Of a DNA stretch of 64,000 nucleotides, positions 49,713 through 58,733 are shown in pieces; positions within the stretch are counted from its first letter, which is position 1, and every line of letters starts with the position of its first letter. A program made the translations under genes and the position numbers. This DNA is from Pseudomonas putida (GTDB taxonomy: Bacteria > Pseudomonadota > Gammaproteobacteria > Pseudomonadales > Pseudomonadaceae). The stretch lies in assembly GCF_022627325.1 (NCBI RefSeq), contig NZ_JAETZZ010000011.1, positions 62,001 through 126,000 on the forward strand. Direction: 5' to 3'. Below the pieces are notes generated by a model. The model was given only the letters and a program-made list of their open reading frames with translations, was not told the DNA's origin and searched no databases.

Positions 49713-51755
49713 TTAAACCACGCCCAGCTCATTGAAGACGAACGCATATTCCAGTGCCACGTCTCGCAACCCCTGGTAGCGCCCGCTCATACCGCCGTGG
49801 CCGGCTCCCATTTCGGTCTTGAGCAGCAGCAGGTTGCTGTCGGTCTTGAGTGTACGCAGGCGCGCCACCCACTTGGCTGCCTCCCAATACTGCACGCGGC
49901 TGTCGTTATAGCCAGCGACCACCAGCATGGCCGGGTAGGCCTGGGCGCTGACATTCTCGTAAGGCGCGTAGGCCTTGATCCGCTCGTACACCTGTGGCTC
50001 TTGTGGGTTGCCCCATTCGTCGTACTCGGTGACGGTCAATGGCAGCTCGGGGTCGAGCATGGTGTTGAGCACGTCGACGAACGGCACTTCGGCGATGGCG
50101 CAGCGGAACAGCTCCGGGCGCAGGTTGAGCACGGCACCGATCAGCAGGCCACCGGCGCTGCCGCCACTGATGGCCAAGCGGTCGGAGGCTGTCACGCCCT
50201 GGGCGATCAGGTGCTCGGCGCACGCGATGAAGTCGCTGAAGCTGTTGGGCTTGTGCTCCTGCTTGCCGGCGCGATACCAGGCTTCACCCAGCTCGCCGCC
50301 ACCGCGCACATGGGCGATGGCAAAGGCCACACCGCGTTGCAGCAGGCTCAGGCGGGCATGCGAGAACCACGGGTCGAGGCTCTCGCCGTAGGCACCGTAA
50401 CCGTAAAGGTACAGAGGTACCGTCTTGCCCTGGTCTTGTTTGCGGCGTACCAGGCTGATCGGCACCTGGGTGCCATCGGCGGCGGTGGCCCACAGGCGTT
50501 CGCTGACGTAGTCATCGGCATCGAAATCGCCCAGCACCGGGGTTTGCTTGAGCACCGCCTGCGCGCCCGTGGCCAGGTCCAGCTGACGCACCTGGGCCGG
50601 GCGGTTCAGCGCCTCGTAGCGCAGGCGGATGCGCGTGCTGGCGAACTCCAGGCTGTCCTGTACGTACAGGCTATAGGCTGCGTCAGGCAGTTCGACGCGG
50701 TAGGCCGGCGTGCCTTGCGGGCGCACTTCGATGATCGGTAACCCGCCTTCACGCAGGCTCAGGGTGAGGGCGCTGGCGTTGAGGCTCAGGCCTTCGAGCA
50801 TGACCTCGTCGCGGTGCGGTACCAGCACCTGCCATTGCTCACGGGTGGGCACCTGGTCTGCCGCTGCCTGGTACAGGGCGAAGTTGATACCGTCCTGATT
50901 GCTGCGGATGAACCATCGCCACTGGCCATCGAGCTGGCCGTGGTCGGGGAAGTACTCGTGGCCCTCGGCGCGCGGTGCCAGGCAGGTGAATGCCGCCCGC
51001 GGCGTTTCAGCGTCCAGCACCCAGGCTTCGCTGGTGGTCTTGCTGTTGAGCAGCAAAACCAGCTGGCGCTCGGAGCTGGCGCGGTAACAGTGCAGGAAAA
51101 AACGCCCGTCCGGCTCTTCGAATACGGTCTGCGCGCCGGTTTCGCCCAGCGTGTGACGGCGCAGCCGCCACGGGCGGTGGGTATCGTCCAGTTCGGCGAA
51201 GAACAGCGTCTGGCTGTCATTGGCCCAGGTCAGGCTGCCGTCGCAGTCGTCGAAGGGCAGGGCGGTCAGGTTGCCGCTGGCCAGGTCCTTGACGTACAGG
51301 GTGTAGACCTCGTCGCCGCTGGTGTCGAGGCTGTAGGCCAGCAGGCGGTGATCGGGGCTGACGCTGAAGCCGCCAAGGGCCAGAAAGCCGCCGTTGGCCA
51401 GGGCGTTGGGGTCGAGCAGCAGCTGTTCCTGGCGTTCGTCCACTGTGTTGCCGTCATCGGCAGGCCGTGGGCAGCGATAGTGGCGCGGGTACTCATCGCC
51501 CGCTGTGGTGCGGGTGTAATACAGGTACGGGCCCCAGGGGGAGGGCAATGACAGGTCAGTTTCCAGGATACGGCCCTTGATCTCTTCGAACAGCTGTTCG
51601 CGCAGGGGCGCCTGGTCGGCCAGGCAGGCTTGCTGGTAGGCGTTTTCGGCCTGCAGGTACTCAAGCACCTCAGGGGTGTCGCGCTGTTGCAACCAGGCGT
51701 AAGGGTCGGCGGCCTGGTCTTGGCGGGCGATGGGGGGCTGGAGCGCGTTGGGCAT
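49713..51755 (-). CDS. ptrB: Oligopeptidase B (prolyl oligopeptidase family)
   Basis: A 680-residue serine peptidase cleaving short peptides after basic residues. Start MPNALQPPIARQDQAADPYAWL is preferred because the longer frame runs into the divergent membrane gene. After a beta-propeller N-terminal part, the catalytic Ser is in ISGGSAGGLLIG, the Asp in VAGYNDSRVQYWEAAKW and the His in MGAGHGGMSGRY. Cytosolic; length is usual for the family. Confidence 0.9.
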   Translation of the reverse strand: MPNALQPPIARQDQAADPYAWLQQRDTPEVLEYLQAENAYQQACLADQAPLREQLFEEIKGRILETDLSLPSPWGPYLYYTRTTAGDEYPRHYRCPRPADDGNTVDERQEQLLLDPNALANGGFLALGGFSVSPDHRLLAYSLDTSGDEVYTLYVKDLASGNLTALPFDDCDGSLTWANDSQTLFFAELDDTHRPWRLRRHTLGETGAQTVFEEPDGRFFLHCYRASSERQLVLLLNSKTTSEAWVLDAETPRAAFTCLAPRAEGHEYFPDHGQLDGQWRWFIRSNQDGINFALYQAAADQVPTREQWQVLVPHRDEVMLEGLSLNASALTLSLREGGLPIIEVRPQGTPAYRVELPDAAYSLYVQDSLEFASTRIRLRYEALNRPAQVRQLDLATGAQAVLKQTPVLGDFDADDYVSERLWATAADGTQVPISLVRRKQDQGKTVPLYLYGYGAYGESLDPWFSHARLSLLQRGVAFAIAHVRGGGELGEAWYRAGKQEHKPNSFSDFIACAEHLIAQGVTASDRLAISGGSAGGLLIGAVLNLRPELFRCAIAEVPFVDVLNTMLDPELPLTVTEYDEWGNPQEPQVYERIKAYAPYENVSAQAYPAMLVVAGYNDSRVQYWEAAKWVARLRTLKTDSNLLLLKTEMGAGHGGMSGRYQGLRDVALEYAFVFNELGVV

Positions 51756-51837
51756 CGGGGATCTCTTGGCTGGGGGGCGCCTGCGCCCGGAAAAGTGTTT
51801 ATCATAGGCAACTCTTTGCCTGGCTTGCACGATCACC

Positions 51838-52332
51838 ATGACCGAGAACGACTATACCCTCGCCTGGGGCCTTTACGCTGTTGCTGCCCTGGGTTGTCTC
51901 TGGGTGGGTTTCAAACTCACTGGCTGGATGTGGCGCTGGCTGCGCGAGCCGCTGCGGGTGATCCTCGCGGTCCTGTTATTGACCCCGACCGTCGTTGACC
52001 CCGGTAAGGATGCCATGGCCCCGGCCATCGCCATCACTGCCCTGGACGTTGCCTTCAAGGTGGGCAACAACGCCTGGCGCGCGGTATCGGATTTTGCCAT
52101 GTACGGCCTGATCGCCTTTGGCCTGTACCTGGCCTTCGTGCTGCTGCGCTGGCCGCTGGAAAAGCGTGCCCGCGAGCGCCGCGAGCAGCAGGAGGCCGCG
52201 GCCAAGCGCCTGGCTGCCGAGGACGACCCAGTGGGCGTCGGGGCACCGCTGGCCGCCGAACGCGGTGGCCGTTACCGCAATGACCCACCGCCTGCCGCGG
52301 CTTCTGGTGGCCGGGTCGAGCCACGTCTGTAA
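51838..52332 (+). CDS. Hypothetical membrane protein upstream of the YafJ amidotransferase
   Basis: A 164-residue protein with about three to four hydrophobic segments (WGLYAVAALGCLWVGF, VILAVLLLTPTVV, MYGLIAFGLYLAFVLL) and a charged C-terminal tail rich in R, E and A (RARERREQQEAAAKRLAAE). It starts 82 bp from the divergent ptrB start and ends 14 bp before yafJ. Conserved with the next two genes in Pseudomonas as far as I recall; not otherwise recognised. Confidence 0.65.
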   Translation: MTENDYTLAWGLYAVAALGCLWVGFKLTGWMWRWLREPLRVILAVLLLTPTVVDPGKDAMAPAIAITALDVAFKVGNNAWRAVSDFAMYGLIAFGLYLAFVLLRWPLEKRARERREQQEAAAKRLAAEDDPVGVGAPLAAERGGRYRNDPPPAAASGGRVEPRL

Positions 52333-52346
52333 GCGGAGGCAGCACC

Positions 52347-53120
52347 ATGTGCGAACTGCTGGGCATGAGCGCCAACGTCCCCACCGACATCGTCTTCAGC
52401 TTCACCGGCCTGATGCAGCGTGGCGGCCGCACCGGCCCGCACCGTGACGGTTGGGGCATCGGCTTCTACGAAGGTCGCGGCCTGCGACTGTTCCAGGACC
52501 CGGCAGCGAGCAGCGAGTCGGAAGTCGCCAACCTGGTGCAGCGTTATCCGATCAAAAGCGAAGTGGTCATTGGCCATATCCGCCAGGCCAATGTGGGCCA
52601 GGTGTGCCTGTCCAATACGCACCCGTTCGTGCGCGAAATGTGGGGCCGTAACTGGTGCTTCGCCCACAACGGCCAGCTAGGGGCGTTCCAGGGTGAGGCA
52701 ACCTTCTACCGGCCGGTGGGTGACACCGACAGCGAAGCCGCCTTTTGCGACTTGCTCAACCGCATCCGTGCCGCTTTCCCTGAGCCGGTCGCGGTGGAAC
52801 AGCTGCTGCCGGTGTTGGTCGAAGCCTGTGCCGAGTACCGCGGCAAGGGCGTGTTCAACTGCCTGCTCAGCAATGGTGACTGGCTGTTCTGTTTCTGTTC
52901 GACCAAGCTGGTACACATTACCCGTCGCGCCCCCTTTGGCGCGGCGCGTTTGAAGGATGTCGACCTGATCGTCGACTTTCACACCCAAACCACCCCCAAT
53001 GACGTGGTCACGGTGATTGCCACCGAGGCCTTGACCGAGAACGAGACCTGGCGGCGCTACGAACCGGGCCAATGGGGCCTGTGGCGGCACGGAGAGTGCG
53101 TTACGCAAGGCCAGAGCTAA
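52347..53120 (+). CDS. yafJ: Class II glutamine amidotransferase, YafJ-like
   Basis: A 257-residue enzyme beginning MCELLGMSANVPTDI, where Cys2 becomes the N-terminal nucleophile after Met removal. The rest has the class II Ntn fold marks (FTGLMQRGGRTGPHRDGWGI, GRNWCFAHNGQLG, FNCLLSNGDWLFCF). The acceptor of the ammonia is unknown. It lies between the membrane protein and a DUF2937 gene, with gaps of 14 and 9 bp. Confidence 0.88.
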   Translation: MCELLGMSANVPTDIVFSFTGLMQRGGRTGPHRDGWGIGFYEGRGLRLFQDPAASSESEVANLVQRYPIKSEVVIGHIRQANVGQVCLSNTHPFVREMWGRNWCFAHNGQLGAFQGEATFYRPVGDTDSEAAFCDLLNRIRAAFPEPVAVEQLLPVLVEACAEYRGKGVFNCLLSNGDWLFCFCSTKLVHITRRAPFGAARLKDVDLIVDFHTQTTPNDVVTVIATEALTENETWRRYEPGQWGLWRHGECVTQGQS

Positions 53121-53129
53121 GGACGCTGC

Positions 53130-53651
53130 ATGTTCAGAAGTTACCTGCGGTTGCTGCTGTTCACCTTCGGCCTGCTGGCCGGTATCCAGGTGCCTGGGCT
53201 GGTCAAGGACTACAGCCAGCGGGTCGAGGCGCACCTGTTCGAATCGCGCCAGACACTCGATGGCTTCAAACAGACCGCCGAACGTTTCTTCAAGGGCGAT
53301 TTGCAGGCGCTGGTGCGGCATTACCGCAGCAGTGACGATGTGGTGTTCAACAGCGATGCCAACAGCATCGAAAGCCTGCTGATCCGCAACCAGATGCTCG
53401 AGAACGAATGGCAGGCCTTGCAAGGCTCGTGGGTCAGCCGCACCTGGCATGTGCTGGTGCAGCCTGATCCGCAGATGCGCGACGAGACGCTCAAGGGGTA
53501 CAGCTATCAGATTCTCCTGGTGCCGGAGGCGATTGGCTGGGGCGTGGGGGCAGGGTTTGTGCTGGCGTTTGTCGTCGAAAGCCTGTTGCTGGGAATTGGC
53601 TGGGTGATTCTCGGTGGGCGGCGTAAGGCGGTTAAAGAGAGTTGGCGTTGA
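53130..53651 (+). CDS. DUF2937 family membrane protein
   Basis: A 173-residue protein with an N-terminal hydrophobic segment (LRLLLFTFGLLAGIQVPGL), a charged helical middle (DYSQRVEAHLFESRQTLDGF), and a C-terminal pair of helices (IGWGVGAGFVLAFVVESLLLGIGW, broken for length after GAGF). It matches DUF2937, whose function is unknown. Nine bases after yafJ, so same operon. It is followed by REP elements. Confidence 0.75.
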   Translation: MFRSYLRLLLFTFGLLAGIQVPGLVKDYSQRVEAHLFESRQTLDGFKQTAERFFKGDLQALVRHYRSSDDVVFNSDANSIESLLIRNQMLENEWQALQGSWVSRTWHVLVQPDPQMRDETLKGYSYQILLVPEAIGWGVGAGFVLAFVVESLLLGIGWVILGGRRKAVKESWR

Positions 53652-53665
53652 TCACGCTGTGTCAG

Positions 53666-53820
53666 GCCCGGCCCTTTCGCCGGCAAGCCGGCTCCCACAT
53701 GGAGTGCGCCGGCTTATCGAACTTGCGCAAGACGGTTGCTTACACAGGTCCAGCGCAGGCCTGAAGAACTACGCGGTCGGTGGGAGCCGGCTTGCCGGCG
53801 ATGGGCTGCGCAAGCAGCCC
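53666..53820. repeat. Inverted REP pair at a convergent junction
   Basis: CCCGGCCCTTTCGCCGGC and onward at 53666-53698, and the opposite orientation copy (GTGGGAGCCGGCTTGCCGGC) at 53780-53799, followed by the stem GGGCTGCGCAAGCAGCCC to 53820, between the DUF2937 gene and a leftward LysR gene. The 299-bp gap otherwise has no gene. Confidence 0.85.
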
Positions 53821-53950
53821 TTATCACACGAATTGCCTAACATTAACCTCAGGTCGCCTCCCAAAGGACTTGCATCAACTTCCTGGCAGTTGGGTAAGAC
53901 AGTTGCCTGCCTGGTAGCGCTGTGAACGCCGGTACAGGGACCAGCATTTC

Positions 53951-54862
53951 TCAGACCAATACAATCCGTTGCCCTCCCACATCCCGCGCATAGCGCTCCA
54001 GCACTTGCCGGCACACCCCGACCACTTCATCCACCAGCGCTACCCCAGTCTGCCAGGCCACCACCAGTTCCAGGCTCGGCGGTGGCTGCAAACCTTCGAG
54101 CAGCACCAGCTCCCCCCGGCTCAGTTCAGCGTCCACCAGCGCGGGCGGCAGCGCACCAATGCCGAAGCCGTCGCGCAACAGCCGTGTGATCGCCGCCACC
54201 GAGTTCACGCAGTTGAGCCGCGGCGCTTGAGCCCCAGTGGCCTGCAACAGGCTGAGTACCTCCTGGTGCGGCCGTGAGTTCTTCGAGAACGTGACGATCC
54301 GCTCACGCCCTAGCTCGGCCAAGGAAGCATAGTCACGGTGCTGGGCGGACCCTGCCGCCACCACCCAGCCCATCGGATAGCGCGCCAGGTCCAAGCTGCG
54401 GATCGACTGTTCGCGCAGCAGGTCGGTTTGCAGGATCACGTCGAGAAAGCCTTTTTGCAGCTGTTCGCGCAAGTTCAGCGCAGTATCGGCCACCAGCTCG
54501 ATTTCCACCTGCGGATAGCGTTCGCTCAACTCGGCCACCAGCGCGCTCATCCAGGTGTGGATCACGGTGTCCATCACGCCAAGGCGGATGCGCCCGACCT
54601 TGGCCCGGTCGCTGTCCAGCGACTGCTTCATGGCCTTGGCGGTATCGAGCATGCGCTCGGCATACTCCAGCACCTTGCTGCCCTCCGGGGTCAGGCTGAC
54701 GCCGCGTGAATCGCGCAGCAGCAGCTTGACGCCCAAGTCGGCTTCCAGCGCCGCGATGCGGCTGGAGACCGACGCCTGGGTGGTGAACAGTTTCTCGGCG
54801 GTGAGGCGGAAGCTCTTGAGCCGGGCGACCCAGACGAAGGTTTCGAGGAAGCGTAGGTTCAT
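53951..54862 (-). CDS. LysR-family regulator of the 5-oxoproline cluster
   Basis: A 303-residue LysR protein starting MNLRFLETFVWVARLKSF. The helix-turn-helix (RLTAEKLFTTQASVSSRIAA) and effector domain (GRIRLGVMDTVIHTWMSALV) are standard. A longer frame runs upstream but has no ribosome site. It is transcribed away from the MFS-pxpABC operon, with a shared promoter region of 129 bp, the arrangement usual for the activator of the adjacent operon. Confidence 0.88.
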   Translation of the reverse strand: MNLRFLETFVWVARLKSFRLTAEKLFTTQASVSSRIAALEADLGVKLLLRDSRGVSLTPEGSKVLEYAERMLDTAKAMKQSLDSDRAKVGRIRLGVMDTVIHTWMSALVAELSERYPQVEIELVADTALNLREQLQKGFLDVILQTDLLREQSIRSLDLARYPMGWVVAAGSAQHRDYASLAELGRERIVTFSKNSRPHQEVLSLLQATGAQAPRLNCVNSVAAITRLLRDGFGIGALPPALVDAELSRGELVLLEGLQPPPSLELVVAWQTGVALVDEVVGVCRQVLERYARDVGGQRIVLV

Positions 54863-54991
54863 GATCAGTTTTTCTTGTTCCAGACCGGCGGTTTTTCTCG
54901 TTGGACTCGGGCGCTGCGGGCTCTGAACATGACCCCCAGGCCGCGACGCCAGACGTCGCTCATAAAACAATACCAACAAGCCGAGGCAAGC

Positions 54992-56278
54992 ATGAACCCA
55001 AGCGGCGTGCAGCAACAGGTGCAATCCCCACCTTCGACCGGGCCGTTCGCCTGGTACCGCGACATCGACTCCCAGCAACGGCGCACGTTCTGGAGCTGCA
55101 AGATCGGCTATGGCCTGGACGGCATGGACACGCAGATGCTCAGCTTCGTCATCCCCACGCTGATCATGCTGTGGGGCATCACCACTACCGAAGCCGGGCT
55201 GATCCACACCAGCACCCTGATCGCGTCGGCCATCGGCGGCTGGGTCGCCGGCATCCTCTCCGACCGCATCGGCCGCGTACGCACCTTGCAACTGACGGTG
55301 CTGTGGTTCGCCTTCTTCACCTTCCTCTGCGGCTTCGCCCAGAACTACGAACAGCTGCTGATCGCCCGTACCCTGATGGGCTTCGGCTTTGGCGGCGAAT
55401 GGACCGCCGGCGCGGTGCTGATCGGTGAGGTGATCCGCGCCCAGGACCGTGGCAAGGCGGTGGGCATGGTGCAGTCCGGCTGGGCCATCGGCTGGGGCCT
55501 CACGGCTATCCTCTATGCGCTGCTGTTCTCCTGGCTACCGGCGGAGCAGGCGTGGCGCGCGCTGTTCCTGCTGGGGCTGGTGCCGGCCATTTTCGTAATT
55601 TTCGTCCGGCGCCTGGTCAAAGACCCTGAGGTGTATCGCCAGGCCAAGGCAGTGCACAGCAGCGAGGCGCCCTCGCAGTTCTACGAGATCTTCGCCCCCG
55701 GCATGCTCTGGACCACCGTACGTGCATCCCTGCTGACCACCGGTGCGCTGGGGGGTTACTACGCCATCACCTCGTGGCTGCCGACCTTCCTCAAGAACGA
55801 GCGCGGCTTGAGTGTGCTGGGTACCGGTGGCTACCTGGCGATGGTGATCGTCGGCTCCTACATCGGTTATGTGGTCAGCGCTTACCTGTCTGACATTCTG
55901 GGGCGCAAGAAGAACTTCATCCTGTTTGCTGTGGGCTCGTTCATCATCGTGCTGCTGTATACCCAGATGCCGGTCAGCGATGGCGTGATGCTGTGGCTGG
56001 GTTTCCCGCTGGGCTTTTTCGCTTCCGGCATCTTCAGCGGCATGGGGGCCTTCCTCACCGAGCTGTTCCCCACCCGCATCCGTGGCTCGGGGCAGGGGTT
56101 TTGTTACAACGTCGGCAAGATCATCGCCGCGATGTTCCCCTTGCTGATCGGCCTGCTTGGCCAGAAGGTGCCGCTGGGGCTGGGCATTGGCGGGTTCGCC
56201 GCGGTGTCGTACGGTGTGGTGATCCTGGCGGCCTTGAGCCTGCCGGAAACCCGCGGCAAACACCTTCAGGCGCGTTAA
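54992..56278 (+). CDS. MFS transporter, probable 5-oxoproline importer
   Basis: A 428-residue, 12-helix MFS transporter of the metabolite:H+ symporter type. The inter-helix signature GWVAGILSDRIGRVRTLQLT (loop 2-3) and the equivalent in the C-terminal half (YLSDILGRKKNFIL) are intact. MNPSGVQQQVQ is the likely start; earlier frame ATG (54928) exists. It directly precedes pxpABC, with nine bases between, so 5-oxoproline transport is inferred. Confidence 0.8.
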   Translation: MNPSGVQQQVQSPPSTGPFAWYRDIDSQQRRTFWSCKIGYGLDGMDTQMLSFVIPTLIMLWGITTTEAGLIHTSTLIASAIGGWVAGILSDRIGRVRTLQLTVLWFAFFTFLCGFAQNYEQLLIARTLMGFGFGGEWTAGAVLIGEVIRAQDRGKAVGMVQSGWAIGWGLTAILYALLFSWLPAEQAWRALFLLGLVPAIFVIFVRRLVKDPEVYRQAKAVHSSEAPSQFYEIFAPGMLWTTVRASLLTTGALGGYYAITSWLPTFLKNERGLSVLGTGGYLAMVIVGSYIGYVVSAYLSDILGRKKNFILFAVGSFIIVLLYTQMPVSDGVMLWLGFPLGFFASGIFSGMGAFLTELFPTRIRGSGQGFCYNVGKIIAAMFPLLIGLLGQKVPLGLGIGGFAAVSYGVVILAALSLPETRGKHLQAR

Positions 56279-56287
56279 GGTAGGCAC

Positions 56288-57067
56288 ATGAACATCGACA
56301 CGGGAGCTCGCCAGGTGAAACGCCTGCTACTCAATTGTGACATGGGGGAAAGCTTTGGCAGCTGGCGCATGGGCCTGGATGCCGAGGTGATGCCCTACAT
56401 CGACTGCGCCAACATCGCCTGCGGCTACCATGCCGGCGACCCCGGCATCATGCGCCGGACCGTAGCGCTGGCCCTGCAGCATGGCGTGACCATCGGCGCC
56501 CACCCGGCCTACCCGGACCTGGTCGGCTTCGGTCGCCGCTCCATGGCCTGCAGTACCGAGGAAATTCGCGACCTGCTGCACTATCAGATCGGTGCTCTCG
56601 ATGGTATCTGCAAGGTCCAGGGTGGCCGCGTGGCCTACATCAAGCCCCACGGCGCACTCTACAACGACATGATGGCCGACCCGCTCAAGCTGCGTGCCGT
56701 GCTCGAAGCCGTGGCGGGGTATGACCCCAGTTTGCCCTTGATGCTCATGGCCACTGCCGACGACAGCGCAGCACGGGCCTTGGGTGACGAGGTTGGCGTG
56801 CCGTTGTGGTTCGAGGCATTCGCCGACCGCGCCTACACCGCCAGCGGCCATTTGCTGTCGCGGCGCCTGCCGGGTGCGGTTCATCACGATTCGGCCCTGG
56901 TGGTCGAGCAGGCCTTGCGCCTGGCCCGTGGTGAAACGCTGGTGGCCGACGATGGCAGTGCCTTGCGCCTGCAGGCGAGTACGTTGTGCGTGCACGGTGA
57001 CAATGACAGCTCGGTAGCGGCGGTGCGGCAGATCCGCCAGGCGCTCGATGCGCTGGGGTCGGCATGA
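56288..57067 (+). CDS. pxpA: 5-Oxoprolinase subunit A (LamB/YcsF family)
   Basis: A 259-residue protein opening with LLLNCDMGESFGSWRMGLD, the LamB/YcsF signature, then SCAN-like DCANIACGYHAGDP and AHPAYPDLVGFGRR. With PxpB and PxpC it makes the ATP-dependent hydrolase of 5-oxoproline to glutamate. The ATG at 56288 has AAGGTAGG; an internal GTG (56315) is an alternative. It overlaps pxpB by four bases. Confidence 0.93.
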   Translation: MNIDTGARQVKRLLLNCDMGESFGSWRMGLDAEVMPYIDCANIACGYHAGDPGIMRRTVALALQHGVTIGAHPAYPDLVGFGRRSMACSTEEIRDLLHYQIGALDGICKVQGGRVAYIKPHGALYNDMMADPLKLRAVLEAVAGYDPSLPLMLMATADDSAARALGDEVGVPLWFEAFADRAYTASGHLLSRRLPGAVHHDSALVVEQALRLARGETLVADDGSALRLQASTLCVHGDNDSSVAAVRQIRQALDALGSA

Positions 57068-57759
57068 AGCTGCGTATCGAGGCGGTCGCGATCGATAGCC
57101 TGATGGTGCGCCTGTTCGACCGTATCGACGAGGCCAACATGCCGTGGCTGCTCGCGGCGAGCCAACGTTTGAGTGCCGCTTTCGGTAAGCACCTGGTGGA
57201 CCTGGTGCCGTCCTATACCACGCTGATGGTGCAGTTCGATATGCCGCCAGGGCAGGCGAGGGCGTTGATCGGCCAGGCGCTGGAGGGGCTGCAGCCAGGC
57301 TCGGGCAGCAGCGGCCGCCGGCACGAGATTGCCGTGTGGTACGACGCCTCTGTGGGCCCTGAGCTGCCGTTGCTGGCCGCACGCAGTGGCTTGAGCGAGC
57401 AAGCGGTGATCCGCTTGCACAGCGAGCGCGAGTACCCGGTGTTCGCCCTTGGCTTCGCCCCCGGGTTCGGTTTCATGGGGCTGGTGGACGAACGCCTGGC
57501 CTCCCCGCGGCTGAGCACTCCGCGCAAGCGCGTGGCGGCCGGCAGTGTCGGCATTGCCGAGCGCCAGACAGCGGCCTATCCGGCGGTGTCGCCGGGCGGC
57601 TGGAACCTGATCGGGCGTACCCCGGTTCGCCTGTTCGATCGCGAGCGTGAAGGCTACAGCCTGCTGCAGCCGGGTGATCGGGTGCGTTTCGTGGCGGTGT
57701 CCCATGCCGAGTTCCTGGCATTGGGCGGCGATGACAGCCCGTTGGAGGCACAGGCATGA
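57064..57759 (+). CDS. pxpB: 5-Oxoprolinase subunit B (KipI family)
   Basis: A 231-residue KipI-family (carboxyltransferase domain 1) protein. Recognisable are VDLVPSYTTLMVQFD, CYG-like DYS region (VWYDASVGPELPLL), and FALGFAPGFGFMGLVDERLASPR, followed by VAAGSVGIAERQTAAYPAVSPGGW, all family marks. It overlaps pxpA by four bases (ATGA) and pxpC by four at its end, so tightly coupled. Confidence 0.92.
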   Translation: MKLRIEAVAIDSLMVRLFDRIDEANMPWLLAASQRLSAAFGKHLVDLVPSYTTLMVQFDMPPGQARALIGQALEGLQPGSGSSGRRHEIAVWYDASVGPELPLLAARSGLSEQAVIRLHSEREYPVFALGFAPGFGFMGLVDERLASPRLSTPRKRVAAGSVGIAERQTAAYPAVSPGGWNLIGRTPVRLFDREREGYSLLQPGDRVRFVAVSHAEFLALGGDDSPLEAQA

Positions 57760-58673
57760 CGCTGTTGAAGATCGAAGCCAGCACTGCCTTGTGCCAGTTG
57801 CAGGATGCCGGGCGCTTTGGCGTGCGGCACCTGGGGGTAACCCAAGGCGGGGCGCTGGACTGGGTGGCGATGCAGTGGGCCAACTGGCTGCTGGGCAACC
57901 CGCTGGGCGCGCCGGTGGTCGAGGTGGCGCTGGGCGGCTTCACCGTGGTGGCCGCACAGGATTGCGTGCTGGCCCTGGCCGGTGCCGACCTGGATGCTCG
58001 CGTCGATGACCAGCCGCTGGCACCCTGGCGCAGCTTTGCCCTGGCCAAGGGCCAGCGGCTGACCTTGAAACAACCCCGGCAGGGCGTGCGGGCTTACCTT
58101 GCGGCGCCGGGCGGGTTCGAAGGTGAAGCCGTGCTGGGTAGCTGCGCCACTGTTGTGCGTGAAGCGCTGGGTGGCATCGATGGGCGAGGGGCGGCGCTGG
58201 GCAAAGGGCAATCGCTGACGTTCGCCGGCCCGCAGCCGGCCTTGCGCGAAGTGCCAGAGATGCTGCGGCCCTGTTATCCACACAAGCCCGTGCTCGATCT
58301 GGTCATTGGCGCGCAGATCGGTGATTTCAGCGGTAACAGCCTGTTCGAGGCGTTCAACCGTGACTGGACGTTGGACAGCCGAGCAGACCGTATGGGCATT
58401 CGGTTGCTCGGGCCGCAGTTGGTTTATCAGGGCGCGCCGATGATTTCGGAGGGTATTGCGCTGGGGGCGGTGCAGGTGCCCCCGGATGGTCAGCCGATCG
58501 TGCTGCTCAATGACCGGCAGACCATAGGTGGCTATCCGCGGCTGGGGGCGCTGACGCCGTTGGCGTTGGCGCAGCTGGCGCAGTGCATGCCGGGGGCGTC
58601 GGTGCGGTTCAGGGCGGTGGTGCAGGAAGAGGCTTGGCGGGAACAGCAGGCTTGTCTGAACCGGTGGCGTTGA
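57756..58673 (+). CDS. pxpC: 5-Oxoprolinase subunit C (KipA family)
   Basis: A 305-residue KipA-family (carboxyltransferase domain 2) protein: LQDAGRFGVRHLGVTQGGALD, then AYLAAPGGFE and a C-terminal RMGIRLLGPQLVYQ and VQVPPDGQPIVLLNDRQTIGGYP. It completes PxpABC. Its 3' end is followed immediately by a 46-bp perfect palindrome before the convergent VWA gene. Confidence 0.92.
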   Translation: MTLLKIEASTALCQLQDAGRFGVRHLGVTQGGALDWVAMQWANWLLGNPLGAPVVEVALGGFTVVAAQDCVLALAGADLDARVDDQPLAPWRSFALAKGQRLTLKQPRQGVRAYLAAPGGFEGEAVLGSCATVVREALGGIDGRGAALGKGQSLTFAGPQPALREVPEMLRPCYPHKPVLDLVIGAQIGDFSGNSLFEAFNRDWTLDSRADRMGIRLLGPQLVYQGAPMISEGIALGAVQVPPDGQPIVLLNDRQTIGGYPRLGALTPLALAQLAQCMPGASVRFRAVVQEEAWREQQACLNRWR

Positions 58674-58677
58674 CCCG

Positions 58678-58723
58678 ACCGGCCCTATCGCCGGCAAGCC
58701 GGCTTGCCGGCGATAGGGCCGGT
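58678..58723. repeat. 46-bp perfect REP palindrome at a convergent junction
   Basis: Two 23-bp arms with no loop: ACCGGCCCTATCGCCGGC (then AAGCC) and its reverse complement. This is a head-to-head REP dimer and lies between the stop codons of pxpC and the VWA gene, probably a strong bidirectional terminator or IHF/gyrase target. Confidence 0.9.
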
Positions 58724-58733
58724 ACAGGCGAAA

